From Microbacterium sp. cf332 (lineage in GTDB: Bacteria > Actinomycetota > Actinomycetes > Actinomycetales > Microbacteriaceae), in NCBI RefSeq assembly GCF_900102175.1, contig NZ_FNKN01000003.1, positions 124,414 through 188,413 of the forward strand: a DNA stretch of 64,000 nt, read 5' to 3'. Below the pieces are notes generated by a model, which saw nothing but the letters and a program-made list of their open reading frames with translations, did not search any database and had not been told where the DNA came from. Shown here piece after piece: positions 38,025 to 46,964 of the stretch (the first letter of the stretch is position 1; each line of letters begins with the position of its first letter). The position numbers and the translations under genes were made by a program.

Positions 38025-39755
38025 TCAGTCGATCTGGGCGAGCAGATCGCGCACGCCGGCCTCGAGTTCGGCGAGCCGTGACGCGGCGTCGGCGGCGGAG
38101 TCGCCCCGGACGTCGAGGTACAGCTTGAGCTTGGGCTCGGTGCCGCTCGGTCGCACGAGGATCCGTGCATCGCCCTCGAGCCACAGCCGCAGGATGTCTC
38201 CCAGCGGCGGACCGGAGACCGGGGCGGCGAGGTCCTCGAACGACACGACCGCCGCACTGCCGACACGGGTCGGCGGGGCGGAGCGGAGGGCGGCTGTGAT
38301 GCGGCCGATGACCGCGAGGTCGTCGACGCGCACCGACACCTGGCCGCTCGCGAAGCTGCCGAACTCGGCGTCGAACTCCGCGAGCAGATCGCCGACGGTC
38401 CGACCGCCCTCGCGTGCCTCGGCGGCGAGGCCGAGGATCGCGACCGCGGCGGAGATGCCGTCCTTGTCCTTGACCGTCTCGGGGTTGACGAGGTAGCCGA
38501 GGGCCTCCTCGAACCCGAAGACCAGGCCCGGCGCGCGTGAGATCCACTTGAATCCCGTCAGGGTGGCGTGGAAGTCGAGACCGTGACGTTCGGCGACGAC
38601 CTGCAGAGCGGGCGACGACACCAGCGAGCAGGCGAGGGAGGCGCCCGGTGCGGTGCCGCCCGCGGCCGCCCGACGTGCCGCGCGCCAGCCGAGCAGCAGC
38701 CCGATCTCGTTGCCGGTCAGTCGTCGCCATCCGCCGTCGACCGCCGCGTCCGGGATCGCGACCGCGAGTCGGTCGGCGTCGGGATCGTTCGCGAGGATGA
38801 ACTCGGCCCGATGCGCGCGGGCCGTCTCGAACGCGAGGTCCATCGCCCCGGGCTCCTCCGGGTTGGGGAAGGCCACGGTGGGGAACCGGCCGTCGGGCTC
38901 GGCCTGGGCCTCGACCGGGACGGGGTGCGGGTAGCCCGCGGCGTCGAGGATGCGCAGCAGCGTCTCGGATCCGACGCCGTGCATGGCGGTGTAGACCCAT
39001 CGCATGCCCGCGGCACCCGCCGGGGCGGGCGCGACGGTCGCCGTCGCCTCCACATAAGCCGCGACGACCTCGTCGTCGGCGATCTCGTAGTCGGTCGAGC
39101 GGGGGAGCGCCGAGATGTCGCCCGCCTCGGCGATCCGGTCGATGTGCGCGGCGATCTCGCCGTCGGCGGGTGGGACGATCTGCGAACCGTCGTCGCTGCC
39201 GCCGAGGTACACCTTGTACCCGTTGTCGTCGGGCGGGTTGTGGCTCGCGGTGACCATCACGCCCGCGTCGGCGCCGAGGTGGCGCACCGCGAACGCGAGA
39301 ACGGGGGTCGGCAGCAGCCGGGGCAGCAGGATGGCGCGCAGGCCCGCGCCGGCGAAGATCTCCGCCGAGTCCTGGGCGAAGCGTGCCGAACCGCGGCGTC
39401 CGTCGTAGCCGATGACGACGACGGGCGGAGCGTCCGGGCCCGCCTTCTCGAGCAGGTGGGCGGCGAGTCCCGCGGCGGCCTGCGTGACCAGCACCCGGTT
39501 CATCCGGTTGCTGCCCGCTCCCAGGCGGCCGCGCAGACCCGCCGTGCCGAAGGCCAGGCGTGAGCCGAAGCGGTCGATGAGGTCGGCTGCGGCGGCGGCA
39601 TCGCCCGCCTCGGCCGAGCTGATCACCGCCGCGAGCTCGTCGCGCGTCTCGGGGTCGGGGTCCTGAGCCAACCAGGTCCGCGCCGCGTCGAGCGGCACGG
39701 GCGGGGTGGTCGAATCGACGTTCACACCCGCGCCGGGGTCGTCCGTACCGCTCAC
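38025..39755 (-). CDS. pmmB: Phosphohexomutase (phosphoglucomutase/phosphomannomutase family)
   Basis: 576 residues, the longer PmmB-like branch. Phosphoserine loop VMVTASHNPPDDNGYKVY, metal loop DPDADRLAV, sugar-binding loop GFEEALGYL and phosphate loop VRPSGTEPKLKLY are all present. It interconverts hexose or pentose 1- and 6/5-phosphates, which would suit ribose 1-phosphate released by the neighbouring purine phosphorylase or mannose 1-phosphate for ManC. The GTG start overlaps the punA stop by four bases. Confidence 0.92.
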   Translation of the reverse strand: MSGTDDPGAGVNVDSTTPPVPLDAARTWLAQDPDPETRDELAAVISSAEAGDAAAAADLIDRFGSRLAFGTAGLRGRLGAGSNRMNRVLVTQAAAGLAAHLLEKAGPDAPPVVVIGYDGRRGSARFAQDSAEIFAGAGLRAILLPRLLPTPVLAFAVRHLGADAGVMVTASHNPPDDNGYKVYLGGSDDGSQIVPPADGEIAAHIDRIAEAGDISALPRSTDYEIADDEVVAAYVEATATVAPAPAGAAGMRWVYTAMHGVGSETLLRILDAAGYPHPVPVEAQAEPDGRFPTVAFPNPEEPGAMDLAFETARAHRAEFILANDPDADRLAVAIPDAAVDGGWRRLTGNEIGLLLGWRAARRAAAGGTAPGASLACSLVSSPALQVVAERHGLDFHATLTGFKWISRAPGLVFGFEEALGYLVNPETVKDKDGISAAVAILGLAAEAREGGRTVGDLLAEFDAEFGSFASGQVSVRVDDLAVIGRITAALRSAPPTRVGSAAVVSFEDLAAPVSGPPLGDILRLWLEGDARILVRPSGTEPKLKLYLDVRGDSAADAASRLAELEAGVRDLLAQID

Positions 39756-40585
39756 AGCGCCTCGATAACCCGGGCGAGCAGGGCGGAGATCACCGGTTCG
39801 GCCTCGCGGCCCGCCTCGATGACCTCGGCGTGGCTGAGGGGGGTCTCCTGGATGCCGGCGGCGAGGTTCGTGATGAGCGAGAAGCCGAGGATCTCCATCC
39901 CCGCCTCGCGCGCGGCGATCGCTTCGAGCGCCGTCGACATGCCGACGATGTCACCGCCCATCGCCCGCGCCATCCGCACCTCGGCCGGGGTCTCGTAGTG
40001 GGGTCCGCGGAACTGCGTGTACACGCCCTCGTCGAGGGTCGGGTCGATCGAGCGCGCCACGTCGCGCAGTCGCGACGAGTACAGGTCGGTCAGATCGACG
40101 AACGTCGCGCCCTCGAGGGGGGAGTCGGCCGTGAGGTTGAGGTGGTCGCTGATGAGCACGGGCTGGCCGGGGTGCCAGGTCGGCTTGATGCCGCCGGCGC
40201 CGTTGGTGAGCACCATGATCTTCGCGCCCGTGGCGGCTGCCGTGCGCACGCTGTGCACGACGCGGCGGACGCCGTGACCCTCGTAGTAGTGCGTCCGTGC
40301 GCCGATCACCAGGACGCGCTTGCCCTCGGGGGTCAGGATGCTGCGGAGCGTGCCGACGTGTCCTTCGAGCGCCGGCTTGCTGAAACCGGTGACCTCGGTG
40401 GCCGGGATGGTCGCGGTCGTCTCGCCGATCAGCTCCGCGGCGCGACCCCAGCCGGAGCCGAGCGTGAGGGCGATGTCATGGCGCTCGACGCCGCTGATAC
40501 GGGCGATGTCGGCTGCGGCCTGGCGTGCGACCTCGGTGGGGTCGGCGGCCGGGTCGTCGAGGGGATGCACGGAGGTGTCGGACAT
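39752..40585 (-). CDS. punA: Purine nucleoside phosphorylase
   Basis: 277 residues, trimeric-class PNP size. TLGSGWGRAAELIGETT opens the phosphate site, GHGVRRVVHSVRTAAATGA and VLTNGAGGIKPTWHPGQPVLISDHLN are given in part as LTNGAGGIKP and ISDHLNLT, and GPHYETPAEVRMARAMGGDIVGMS as FRGPHYETPAEVRM. Splits purine nucleosides with phosphate. Translationally coupled to the phosphomutase, a natural partner for the sugar phosphate. TAGAGT at six bases supports the ATG. Confidence 0.94.
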   Translation of the reverse strand: MSDTSVHPLDDPAADPTEVARQAAADIARISGVERHDIALTLGSGWGRAAELIGETTATIPATEVTGFSKPALEGHVGTLRSILTPEGKRVLVIGARTHYYEGHGVRRVVHSVRTAAATGAKIMVLTNGAGGIKPTWHPGQPVLISDHLNLTADSPLEGATFVDLTDLYSSRLRDVARSIDPTLDEGVYTQFRGPHYETPAEVRMARAMGGDIVGMSTALEAIAAREAGMEILGFSLITNLAAGIQETPLSHAEVIEAGREAEPVISALLARVIEAL

Positions 40586-40591
40586 CCCCCC

Positions 40592-40597
40592 ACTCTA
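40592..40597 (-). promoter_or_regulatory. -10 box TAGAGT, leaderless start of punA
   Basis: TAGAGT ends six bases before the ATG at 40585. Confidence 0.6.
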
Positions 40598-40649
40598 AGA
40601 CGAGCGGCGGTCGCGGCACAGGCGTGCGCGGCGGTCGTCGCGGCTGAGG

Positions 40650-40655
40650 AAGAAT
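40650..40655 (+). promoter_or_regulatory. -10-like box AAGAAT before lpdA
   Basis: AAGAAT ends seven bases before the ATG at 40663. It differs from TANNNT at the first base; listed because the spacing fits the window-wide pattern and helps choose between two ATGs. Confidence 0.3.
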
Positions 40656-40662
40656 GGAGGGC

Positions 40663-42117
40663 ATGTCGCCTCTCAGCTTCGAGCGCACCCAACGCGTCGC
40701 CGTCCTCGGCGGCGGTCCCGGCGGATACGAGGCGGCCCTGGCCGCCGCTCAGCAGGGTGCGGAGGTGACGCTGGTCGAGCGCGCCGGCGTGGGCGGCTCG
40801 GCCGTCATCACCGACGTCGTCCCCTCGAAGTCGCTGATCGCCACGGCCGACGCCGCCGTCGCCATCAGCGAGGCATCCGATCTGGGCGTGCAACTGTTCG
40901 CGCGGTCGGACTCCGGTACGCCGCTCAAGCCGGAGGTCGCGATCAACCTCGCGGCCGTGAACCGCCGTCTGCTCTCGCTCGCCCGGCAGCAGTCCGACGA
41001 CATGCGCGCGCAGCTCGTCGAGGCGGGTGTGCGCATCATCTCCGGCCACGGTCGCCTCGACGGCACCCATGGGCTCATCGTCGCGACCGGGCCGGGCGGC
41101 ACCGACTTCGACCGCGTCGAGGCCGACACCCTCGTCGTCTCGGTCGGCGCCTCGCCGCGCGAGCTGCCGAGCGCCAAGCCCGACGGCGAACGGATCCTCA
41201 CCTGGACGCAGCTGTACGACATGAAGTCGCTTCCCGAGCACCTCATCGTGGTGGGCTCGGGGGTGACCGGTGCCGAGTTCGCGTCGGCGTACATGAACCT
41301 CGGTGCAAAGGTCACCCTCGTATCGAGCCGCGACCAGGTGCTGCCGGGCGAGGATGCCGACGCGGCGGCGGTCATCGAGAAGGTCTTCAAGCGCGGCGGG
41401 ATGACGGTGCTGTCGAAGTCGCGCGCCGAGAAGGTCGAGCGCACCGAGACGGGTGTCGTCGCGACCCTGTCGGACGGACGCACCGTCGAGGGCAGTCACT
41501 GCCTGCTCGCGGTGGGCTCGATCCCCAACACCGCCGGCATCGGTCTCGAGGAGGCGGGGGTGCAGCTCACCGACTCCGGCCACATCCAGGTCAACCGCGT
41601 CGCGCGCACCTCGGTGCCCAACATCTACGCCGCGGGCGATTGCACGACCTTCGTGCCGCTCGCCTCGGTCGCCTCGATGCAGGGCCGACAGGCCGTCTTC
41701 CACGCCCTCGGCGACACCGTCATCCCGCTCGAGCGTCGGCGCATCACCGCGAACATCTTCACCGCGCCCGAGATCGCCACCGTTGGACAGCAGCAGAAGG
41801 ACGTCGAGTCGGGGCTCGTCAACGGATACGTGCACAAGCTGCCCCTCGCGGCGAACCCCCGCGCGAAGATGATGGGCGTCAAGGACGGATTCGTGAAGAT
41901 CATCGCCCGAGAGGGCTCGGGCACCGTCATCGGCGGCGTCATCGTCGCGCCCCGCGCGTCGGAGCTCATCTACCCGATCGCGATCGCCGTCGAACGCCGC
42001 CTCACGGTCGACCAGGTCTCGCGCGTCTTCGCCGTCTACCCGTCGCTCACCGGCAGCATCACGGATGCGGCCCGTGCCATGCACCTCGTGCAGCGCGACG
42101 AAGATCCGCTCTCCTGA
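40663..42117 (+). CDS. lpdA: LpdA-like NAD(P)H:quinone dehydrogenase
   Basis: 484 residues of the dihydrolipoamide-dehydrogenase fold: FAD motif VLGGGPGGYEAALAAAQ, NAD motif VVGSGVTGAEFASAYM and the late IYAAGDCTTFVPLASVA. The CXXXXC redox pair of true lipoamide dehydrogenases is missing; the matching segment reads GVGGSAVITDVVPSKSL. That is the hallmark of the mycobacterial LpdA (quinone reductase) group. An ATG nine bases upstream (40654) would add three residues and cannot be excluded. Confidence 0.9.
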   Translation: MSPLSFERTQRVAVLGGGPGGYEAALAAAQQGAEVTLVERAGVGGSAVITDVVPSKSLIATADAAVAISEASDLGVQLFARSDSGTPLKPEVAINLAAVNRRLLSLARQQSDDMRAQLVEAGVRIISGHGRLDGTHGLIVATGPGGTDFDRVEADTLVVSVGASPRELPSAKPDGERILTWTQLYDMKSLPEHLIVVGSGVTGAEFASAYMNLGAKVTLVSSRDQVLPGEDADAAAVIEKVFKRGGMTVLSKSRAEKVERTETGVVATLSDGRTVEGSHCLLAVGSIPNTAGIGLEEAGVQLTDSGHIQVNRVARTSVPNIYAAGDCTTFVPLASVASMQGRQAVFHALGDTVIPLERRRITANIFTAPEIATVGQQQKDVESGLVNGYVHKLPLAANPRAKMMGVKDGFVKIIAREGSGTVIGGVIVAPRASELIYPIAIAVERRLTVDQVSRVFAVYPSLTGSITDAARAMHLVQRDEDPLS

Positions 42118-42174
42118 CCCGCGCCTCGCGGCGACCCCACGTCCGCTCCTGAAGCGCGACGGGGAACGCGCGCG

Positions 42175-42393
42175 TCAGTCGACCTCGGCGTAGAAACGTG
42201 TCTCGGGATCGGCGGCGACGTCGACGCCGAGGTCCACCCCCGCGCGTTCCGCCGTCACCGAGGCGAGCCATGCGTCCGCCGACGCGAGGTCGAGGGCTGG
42301 GGGAGCGCAGGCGCTCAGCCCGAGCCCCAGCCCCAGCCCCAGCCCCAGCCCCAGCAGAGAGACGACGGTGATCGCTGGCAGGGGGCGGTGCAT
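42175..42393 (-). CDS. Tiny lipoprotein with a repeat-built signal peptide
   Basis: 72 residues. The signal peptide core is a run of Leu-Gly dipeptides (residues 14-26) ending in the lipobox LSAC with C29, so the mature protein is only 44 residues, acidic and without cysteine otherwise. The Leu-Gly run is encoded by a CTGGGG hexanucleotide repeat. It lies 16 bases downstream of the carboxylase alpha gene on the same strand. I do not recognise the mature part. Confidence 0.6.
   Translation of the reverse strand: MHRPLPAITVVSLLGLGLGLGLGLGLSACAPPALDLASADAWLASVTAERAGVDLGVDVAADPETRFYAEVD
42319..42354. repeat. Hexanucleotide tandem repeat (CCCCAG) inside the lipoprotein signal sequence
   Basis: Five perfect CCCCAG units (42325-42354) preceded by one CCCGAG unit. 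Each unit is two codons (Leu-Gly on the minus strand), so slippage changes the hydrophobic core length without shifting frame. Confidence 0.8.
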
Positions 42394-42409
42394 GCCCCCA
42401 CTATTGAAG

Positions 42410-44176
42410 TCAGGAGATCGTGAGCAGGGGGTGGCCGGCGCCGACCGTGGTGCCCGGCGTGGCGTCGATGGCGCCGACGACGCCGTCCTTGTGCGCCTGG
42501 ATGGGCTGTTCCATCTTCATCGCCTCGAGCACGACGACGAGGTCGCCCTTGACGACCTGCTGGCCGGCCTCGACCGCGACCTTGACGACGGTGGCCTGCA
42601 TCGGCGACTTCACGGCGTCGCCGGATGCGGCTGCGCTCGCGCTCGCCGCATGGGAGCGCCGCGACGGCGGCACCTGAGCGGGGCGGCCGACGGCGGTGGG
42701 GGCGGATGCGACGCGATCCGGCAGGCTGACCTCGAGGCGCTTGCCCGCGACCTCGACGACGACCGTGTGGCGCCCGGCGGGCTCGGCGGGGGCCTCGAGC
42801 TCGCCGTCCCAGGCGGGGATGTCGTTGACGAACTCGGTCTCGATCCAGCGGGTGTAGACCCCGAAGGTGCCGTCCTCGGCGGTGAACGCGGGGTCGCGCA
42901 CGACCTTGCGATGGAACGGCAGGACGGTGGGCATGCCCGCGACCTCGAACTCGTCGAGCGCGCGACGCGAGCGCTCCAGCGCCTCCTCGCGGGTGCGGCC
43001 CGTGACGATGATCTTGCCGAGCATCGAGTCGAACGCGCCCGAGACGGAGTCGCCCGCCGTGACGCCGGAGTCGAGACGGATGCCGGGACCGCCGAACGTC
43101 TTGAAGACGTGGATGCGTCCGGGCTGCGGCAGGAAGTTGCGCCCCGGGTCCTCGCCGTTGATGCGGAACTCGATCGAGTGACCGACGGGCTCGGGGTCGG
43201 CGTAGTCGAGGGTCCCGCCCTCGGCGATGCGGAACTGCTCGCGCACGAGGTCGATGCCGGTGACCTCCTCGGACACCGGGTGCTCGACCTGCAGCCGGGT
43301 GTTGACCTCGAGGAACGAGATCGTGCCGTCCGCGCCGATCAGGAACTCGCACGTGCCGGCGCCGACATAGCCGACCTCGCGCAGGATGGCCTTCGAAGCC
43401 GAATACAGGATGTCGTTCTGCTCCGGCGTGAGGAACGGCGCCGGAGCCTCCTCGACGAGCTTCTGATGGCGGCGCTGCAACGAGCAGTCGCGCGTCGAGA
43501 CGATGACGACGTTGCCTGCGGCGTCGGCGAGGCACTGCGTCTCGACGTGGCGCGGCTTGTCGAGGTACTTCTCGACGAAGCACTCGCCGCGGCCGAACGC
43601 CGCGATGGCCTCGCGCGTGGCGGACTCGAAGAGCTCTGCGACCTCGTCGAGCTCGCGGGCGACCTTCAGCCCGCGGCCCCCGCCGCCGTAGGCGGCCTTG
43701 ATGGCGATGGGCAGGCCGTATTCGTTCGCGAATGCGATGACCTCGTCGGCGCCGGCGACCGGCCCGGGCGTGCCGGGAGCGAGCGGCGCGCCGACCTTCT
43801 CGGCGACGTGTCGGGCGGTCACCTTGTCGCCGAGGGCCTCGATCGCCTCGGGCGCGGGACCGATCCATGTCAGGCCGGCGTCGATGACGGCGCGGGCGAA
43901 CTCGGCGTTCTCGGCCAGGAAGCCGTAGCCCGGGTGCACCGCGTCGGCGCCCGAACGGCGGGCGACCGAGAGGATCTTCTCGATCGAGAGGTAGGTCTCG
44001 GCGCTCGTGCTGCCCTCGAGGGCGTAGGCCTCGTCGGCGAGGCGGGAGTGGAGGGCGTCGCGGTCCTGGTCGGCGTAGACGGCGACCGAGGACTTTCCGC
44101 TGTCACGGGCGGCGCGCACGATACGGACGGCGATCTCGCCGCGGTTCGCGATGAGGACCTTGGCGATCTCAGGCAT
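42410..44176 (-). CDS. accA3: Acyl-CoA carboxylase alpha subunit (biotin carboxylase plus biotin carrier)
   Basis: 588 residues. Biotin carboxylase from residue 1 ([14 protein letters not shown]), ATP-grasp glycine loop [16 protein letters not shown], catalytic [15 protein letters not shown]; then a Pro/Ala/Ser linker and a biotinyl domain with K554 in [10 protein letters not shown]. Carboxylates biotin, serving the beta and epsilon subunits encoded 5.3 kb away. The ATG at 44176 starts the domain and has TAGGCT seven bases upstream; an ATG 21 bases earlier would lie inside that promoter. Confidence 0.94.
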   Translation of the reverse strand: MPEIAKVLIANRGEIAVRIVRAARDSGKSSVAVYADQDRDALHSRLADEAYALEGSTSAETYLSIEKILSVARRSGADAVHPGYGFLAENAEFARAVIDAGLTWIGPAPEAIEALGDKVTARHVAEKVGAPLAPGTPGPVAGADEVIAFANEYGLPIAIKAAYGGGGRGLKVARELDEVAELFESATREAIAAFGRGECFVEKYLDKPRHVETQCLADAAGNVVIVSTRDCSLQRRHQKLVEEAPAPFLTPEQNDILYSASKAILREVGYVGAGTCEFLIGADGTISFLEVNTRLQVEHPVSEEVTGIDLVREQFRIAEGGTLDYADPEPVGHSIEFRINGEDPGRNFLPQPGRIHVFKTFGGPGIRLDSGVTAGDSVSGAFDSMLGKIIVTGRTREEALERSRRALDEFEVAGMPTVLPFHRKVVRDPAFTAEDGTFGVYTRWIETEFVNDIPAWDGELEAPAEPAGRHTVVVEVAGKRLEVSLPDRVASAPTAVGRPAQVPPSRRSHAASASAAASGDAVKSPMQATVVKVAVEAGQQVVKGDLVVVLEAMKMEQPIQAHKDGVVGAIDATPGTTVGAGHPLLTIS

Positions 44177-44183
44177 GAGTGCC

Positions 44184-44189
44184 AGCCTA
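44184..44189 (-). promoter_or_regulatory. -10 box TAGGCT, leaderless start of the carboxylase alpha gene
   Basis: TAGGCT ends seven bases before the ATG at 44176. Confidence 0.6.
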
Positions 44190-44273
44190 GCGAGCACACG
44201 GCCCGCTCTTTTGGATCACTCGCACAAAACGACCGCCGGAACGTGGGCGGATGCCTACCAAGCAGTGGTGTCG

Positions 44274-44930
44274 TCAGGATGCGTGTGCCGCGTTCCAGAG
44301 CTCCGGCCACGCCACGCCGAGCTCGCGCGCGAGGCGTCGCAGCGTCGACAGCGACATCCCGACGACGGTCGAGGGATCGCCGTCGACACGCGTGATGAAC
44401 GCACCGCCGAGGCTGTCGACGGTGAAGGCCCCGGCGACCTGGAGCGGCTCGCCCGTCGCGACGTAGGCGGCGATCTCGTCGGGTGTGATGTCGTCGGCGA
44501 AGGTGACCCCGGCCGCAGCGACCGCGTGCGCCTCACGCGCGGGCCGGCCGGGCTGGACACGGAACACCGAGTGGCCCGAGTGCAGGATGCCGGTGCCGCC
44601 GCGCATCCGTTCCCACCGGGCGATGGCGACATCGGCGACGAGCGGCTTGCCGAGCACCTCGCCGTCGAACGCGAACATCGAGTCGCCGCCGATGACGATG
44701 CCGTCGAAGTCCGGGTCGGACTGCCCGAGCGACGCGACGACGTCGGCCGCCTTGCGCCGGGCGAGCACCAGCACGTGCTCCTCCGGCGGCAGGATACGAC
44801 CCTCGGCCTGCTCGAGGGCCGCGACGACCGCTTCCTCGTCGACCCGGGGCGAGCGCGTCTCGGGCTCGATGCCCGCCTGACGCAGCAGCATGAGGCGGGC
44901 GGGGGACGTCGAGGCCAGGCACACGCGCAT
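44274..44930 (-). CDS. maf: Maf-family nucleotide pyrophosphatase
   Basis: 218 residues. Family opening CLASTSPARLMLLRQAGI, the acidic DEEAVVAAL and IVIGGDSMFAFDGEVLGKP are in place. Maf proteins hydrolyse non-canonical nucleoside triphosphates and influence septation. Its position upstream of the carboxylase alpha gene matches other actinobacteria. TAGCGT six bases before the ATG supports the start. Confidence 0.92.
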   Translation of the reverse strand: MRVCLASTSPARLMLLRQAGIEPETRSPRVDEEAVVAALEQAEGRILPPEEHVLVLARRKAADVVASLGQSDPDFDGIVIGGDSMFAFDGEVLGKPLVADVAIARWERMRGGTGILHSGHSVFRVQPGRPAREAHAVAAAGVTFADDITPDEIAAYVATGEPLQVAGAFTVDSLGGAFITRVDGDPSTVVGMSLSTLRRLARELGVAWPELWNAAHAS

Positions 44931-44936
44931 GACTTC

Positions 44937-44942
44937 ACGCTA
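44937..44942 (-). promoter_or_regulatory. -10 box TAGCGT, leaderless start of maf
   Basis: TAGCGT ends six bases before the ATG at 44930. Confidence 0.55.
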
Positions 44943-45002
44943 CCCGCGGACCGGGCACCACCCGCCGCGCTGACGGGCTCGGGCGTGTGCGAGCATCGAG
45001 GG

Positions 45003-46298
45003 ATGCAGTCCGGCGACCTCCTCGACCTCGACGTCACCGACGTCGCCCACGGCGGCGTGTTCGTCGCCCGTCACGAAGGCCGCGTCGTCTTCGTGCCCGA
45101 CGCGGTTCCGGGAGAGAAGGTGCGCGCCCGCCTCACCGACACCGGCAAGTCGTCGTTCTGGCGGGCCGAGACGCTCGAGGTCCTCGACGCCTCTCCGCAC
45201 CGGCAGCCGCACGTCTGGTCTCCCGCCGACATCGACACCCCGCCCGAGAAGCGCCCCGGCGGCGCCGACTTCGGGCACATCCGTCTCGAGCACCAGCGCG
45301 AGCTCAAACAGCGCGTCCTGCGCGACGCCCTGCAACGCTTCGGAGGCATCGACAGCGACGTCGTGGTGTCGCCCGCCGGCGACACCGAGAGCGTCGACGG
45401 CACGGGGTGGCGCACGCGCGTGAGCCTGCACGTCGACGCCGACGGCCGCATCGGACCGTTCGCCGCGCGTTCTCACCGCGTCGTCGAGGTCGACGACCAC
45501 CCGCTCGCCACGCCCGTCATCGCCGAGGCCATCGCCCGGGGGCGCTCGGCCGCCCCGGGCCGCCTCGACCTGGTTCAGCCGGGCGACGGGCGCGTGCGCG
45601 CCCTGGCCCGCCCCGAGACGCCCCGACGCCGTGGCCGCGGCGGCCCCCGCCCGGCGGTCGATCCCGCTCTGCGGGAGGTCGTCGTCGAGACGGTGGGCGG
45701 GCGCGACTTCCGCGTCGACGCCGGCGGATTCTGGCAGGTGCACCGGCTCGCCCCCGCGGCTCTCCGGGACGCCGTGCACCGCGGTCTGCGCGAGGCGGGG
45801 CGCGACGCACTCGATCCGGATGCCTCGCACCTCGACCTGTACGGGGGCGTCGGGCTCCTGGCGGCCGCGGTCGCCGAGCTCGGTGGCGCAGGGACGCGCA
45901 TCACGAGCGTGGAATCGGACGCACGCGCGACCGACCACGCCGGCGAGAATCTCGCAGAGTGGGTCGGCGCCCGCGCCGAGACCGGCCGCGTGGACCGCTG
46001 GCTCGCGCAGACCGAGCAGTCCGCGTCGCCCGCCGAGCGCGCTCGGCTGCGCGCCGGGGTCACGGTCCTCGACCCGCCGCGGTCCGGGGCCGGACGTGAC
46101 GTCGTCGAGGCGCTCCTGCGGCTGCGTCCCGCCACGCTCGCGTACGTCGCGTGCGATCCCGTCGCGCTCGCCCGCGACATCGGCATGCTCCGCGCCGGCG
46201 GCTACACCCCGGTGTCGTTGGAGGGGCTCGATCTCTTCCCGAACTCGCACCACGTCGAGGCGGTCGCGATACTGACCGACGGGGGCGCTCTGTCCTAG
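45003..46298 (+). CDS. TRAM-domain class I SAM-dependent RNA (uracil-5) methyltransferase-like protein
   Basis: 431 residues. N-terminal TRAM domain (LDLDVTDVAHGGVFVARHEG), then a TrmA/RlmD-like methyltransferase with LDLYGGVGLLAAAVAELGG for SAM, VTVLDPPRSGAG and the catalytic cysteine in YVACDPVALARDIG. The cysteines that bind [4Fe-4S] in RlmD are absent; the segment reads PGGADFGHIRLEH. It probably modifies a uridine in rRNA or tRNA. Its TAG stop lies inside the -10 box of the next gene. Confidence 0.88.
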   Translation: MQSGDLLDLDVTDVAHGGVFVARHEGRVVFVPDAVPGEKVRARLTDTGKSSFWRAETLEVLDASPHRQPHVWSPADIDTPPEKRPGGADFGHIRLEHQRELKQRVLRDALQRFGGIDSDVVVSPAGDTESVDGTGWRTRVSLHVDADGRIGPFAARSHRVVEVDDHPLATPVIAEAIARGRSAAPGRLDLVQPGDGRVRALARPETPRRRGRGGPRPAVDPALREVVVETVGGRDFRVDAGGFWQVHRLAPAALRDAVHRGLREAGRDALDPDASHLDLYGGVGLLAAAVAELGGAGTRITSVESDARATDHAGENLAEWVGARAETGRVDRWLAQTEQSASPAERARLRAGVTVLDPPRSGAGRDVVEALLRLRPATLAYVACDPVALARDIGMLRAGGYTPVSLEGLDLFPNSHHVEAVAILTDGGALS

Positions 46299-46301
46299 GC
46301 T
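46296..46301 (+). promoter_or_regulatory. -10 box TAGGCT, leaderless start of the response regulator gene
   Basis: TAGGCT ends six bases before the ATG at 46308; its first three bases are the stop codon of the methyltransferase gene. Confidence 0.55.
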
Positions 46302-46307
46302 GAGCCC

Positions 46308-46964
46308 ATGACACGGGTGGCACTCATCGACGATCACGAGTCGGTCCGGCTCGGGCTCGCCGCTGCGTGTTCGCGTGCGGCGGTGGGTGAGGTCGTGTTC
46401 TCCGGCAGCACCGTCGCCGAGTACCTGCGGTGGCGCGGCGAGACCGGCGAGGCGCCCGCCGACGTCGTCGTCCTCGACCTGATGCTGGGGGACGGCGCGA
46501 CGGTGTCCGAGAACGTCTCGGAGCTCGTCTGGAACGGCTCGCAGGTCATCATCCACAGCGTCGCCGACCGCCCCGCGGCGGTCCGCGAGGCGCTCGCCGC
46601 GGGTGCTCTGGGCATCATCAGCAAGTCGGCCCGCACCGACGACGTCGTGGCCGCCATCCAGACGGTGGCACGAGGCGAGCATCTCGACAACGTCGAATGG
46701 GCGAGCGCGGTCGACGGCGACCGCGCGTTCGCCGATGCGCAGCTGTCCACCCGCGAGCGCGAGGTGCTGCGCCTGTATGCGGCGGGGCTGCCGCTCAAGT
46801 CGGTCGCCGAGCGTCTGGGCATCGCCTACTCCACGGCCAAGGAGAACATCACGCGGGTGCGCGTGAAGTATGTCGAGGTCGGCCGTCCCGCCCCGACCAA
46901 GGTCGACCTCCTCCGCCGCGCGATGGAAGACGGTCTCGTCGCCGAAGCCTCCGATGCCCGCTGA
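46308..46964 (+). CDS. LuxR/NarL-type response regulator
   Basis: 218 residues. Receiver domain with acidic D8-D9, phospho-acceptor D57 in VVVLDLMLGDG and K106 in GIISKSART; C-terminal helix-turn-helix at about 145-205 (LSTREREVLRLYAAGLPLKS). The HTH ends with an unusual long tail, TAKENITRVRVKYVEVG rather than the common TVKNHVSNI. It pairs with the sensor kinase gene, which overlaps its end by 11 bases. Target genes unknown. Confidence 0.92.
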   Translation: MTRVALIDDHESVRLGLAAACSRAAVGEVVFSGSTVAEYLRWRGETGEAPADVVVLDLMLGDGATVSENVSELVWNGSQVIIHSVADRPAAVREALAAGALGIISKSARTDDVVAAIQTVARGEHLDNVEWASAVDGDRAFADAQLSTREREVLRLYAAGLPLKSVAERLGIAYSTAKENITRVRVKYVEVGRPAPTKVDLLRRAMEDGLVAEASDAR

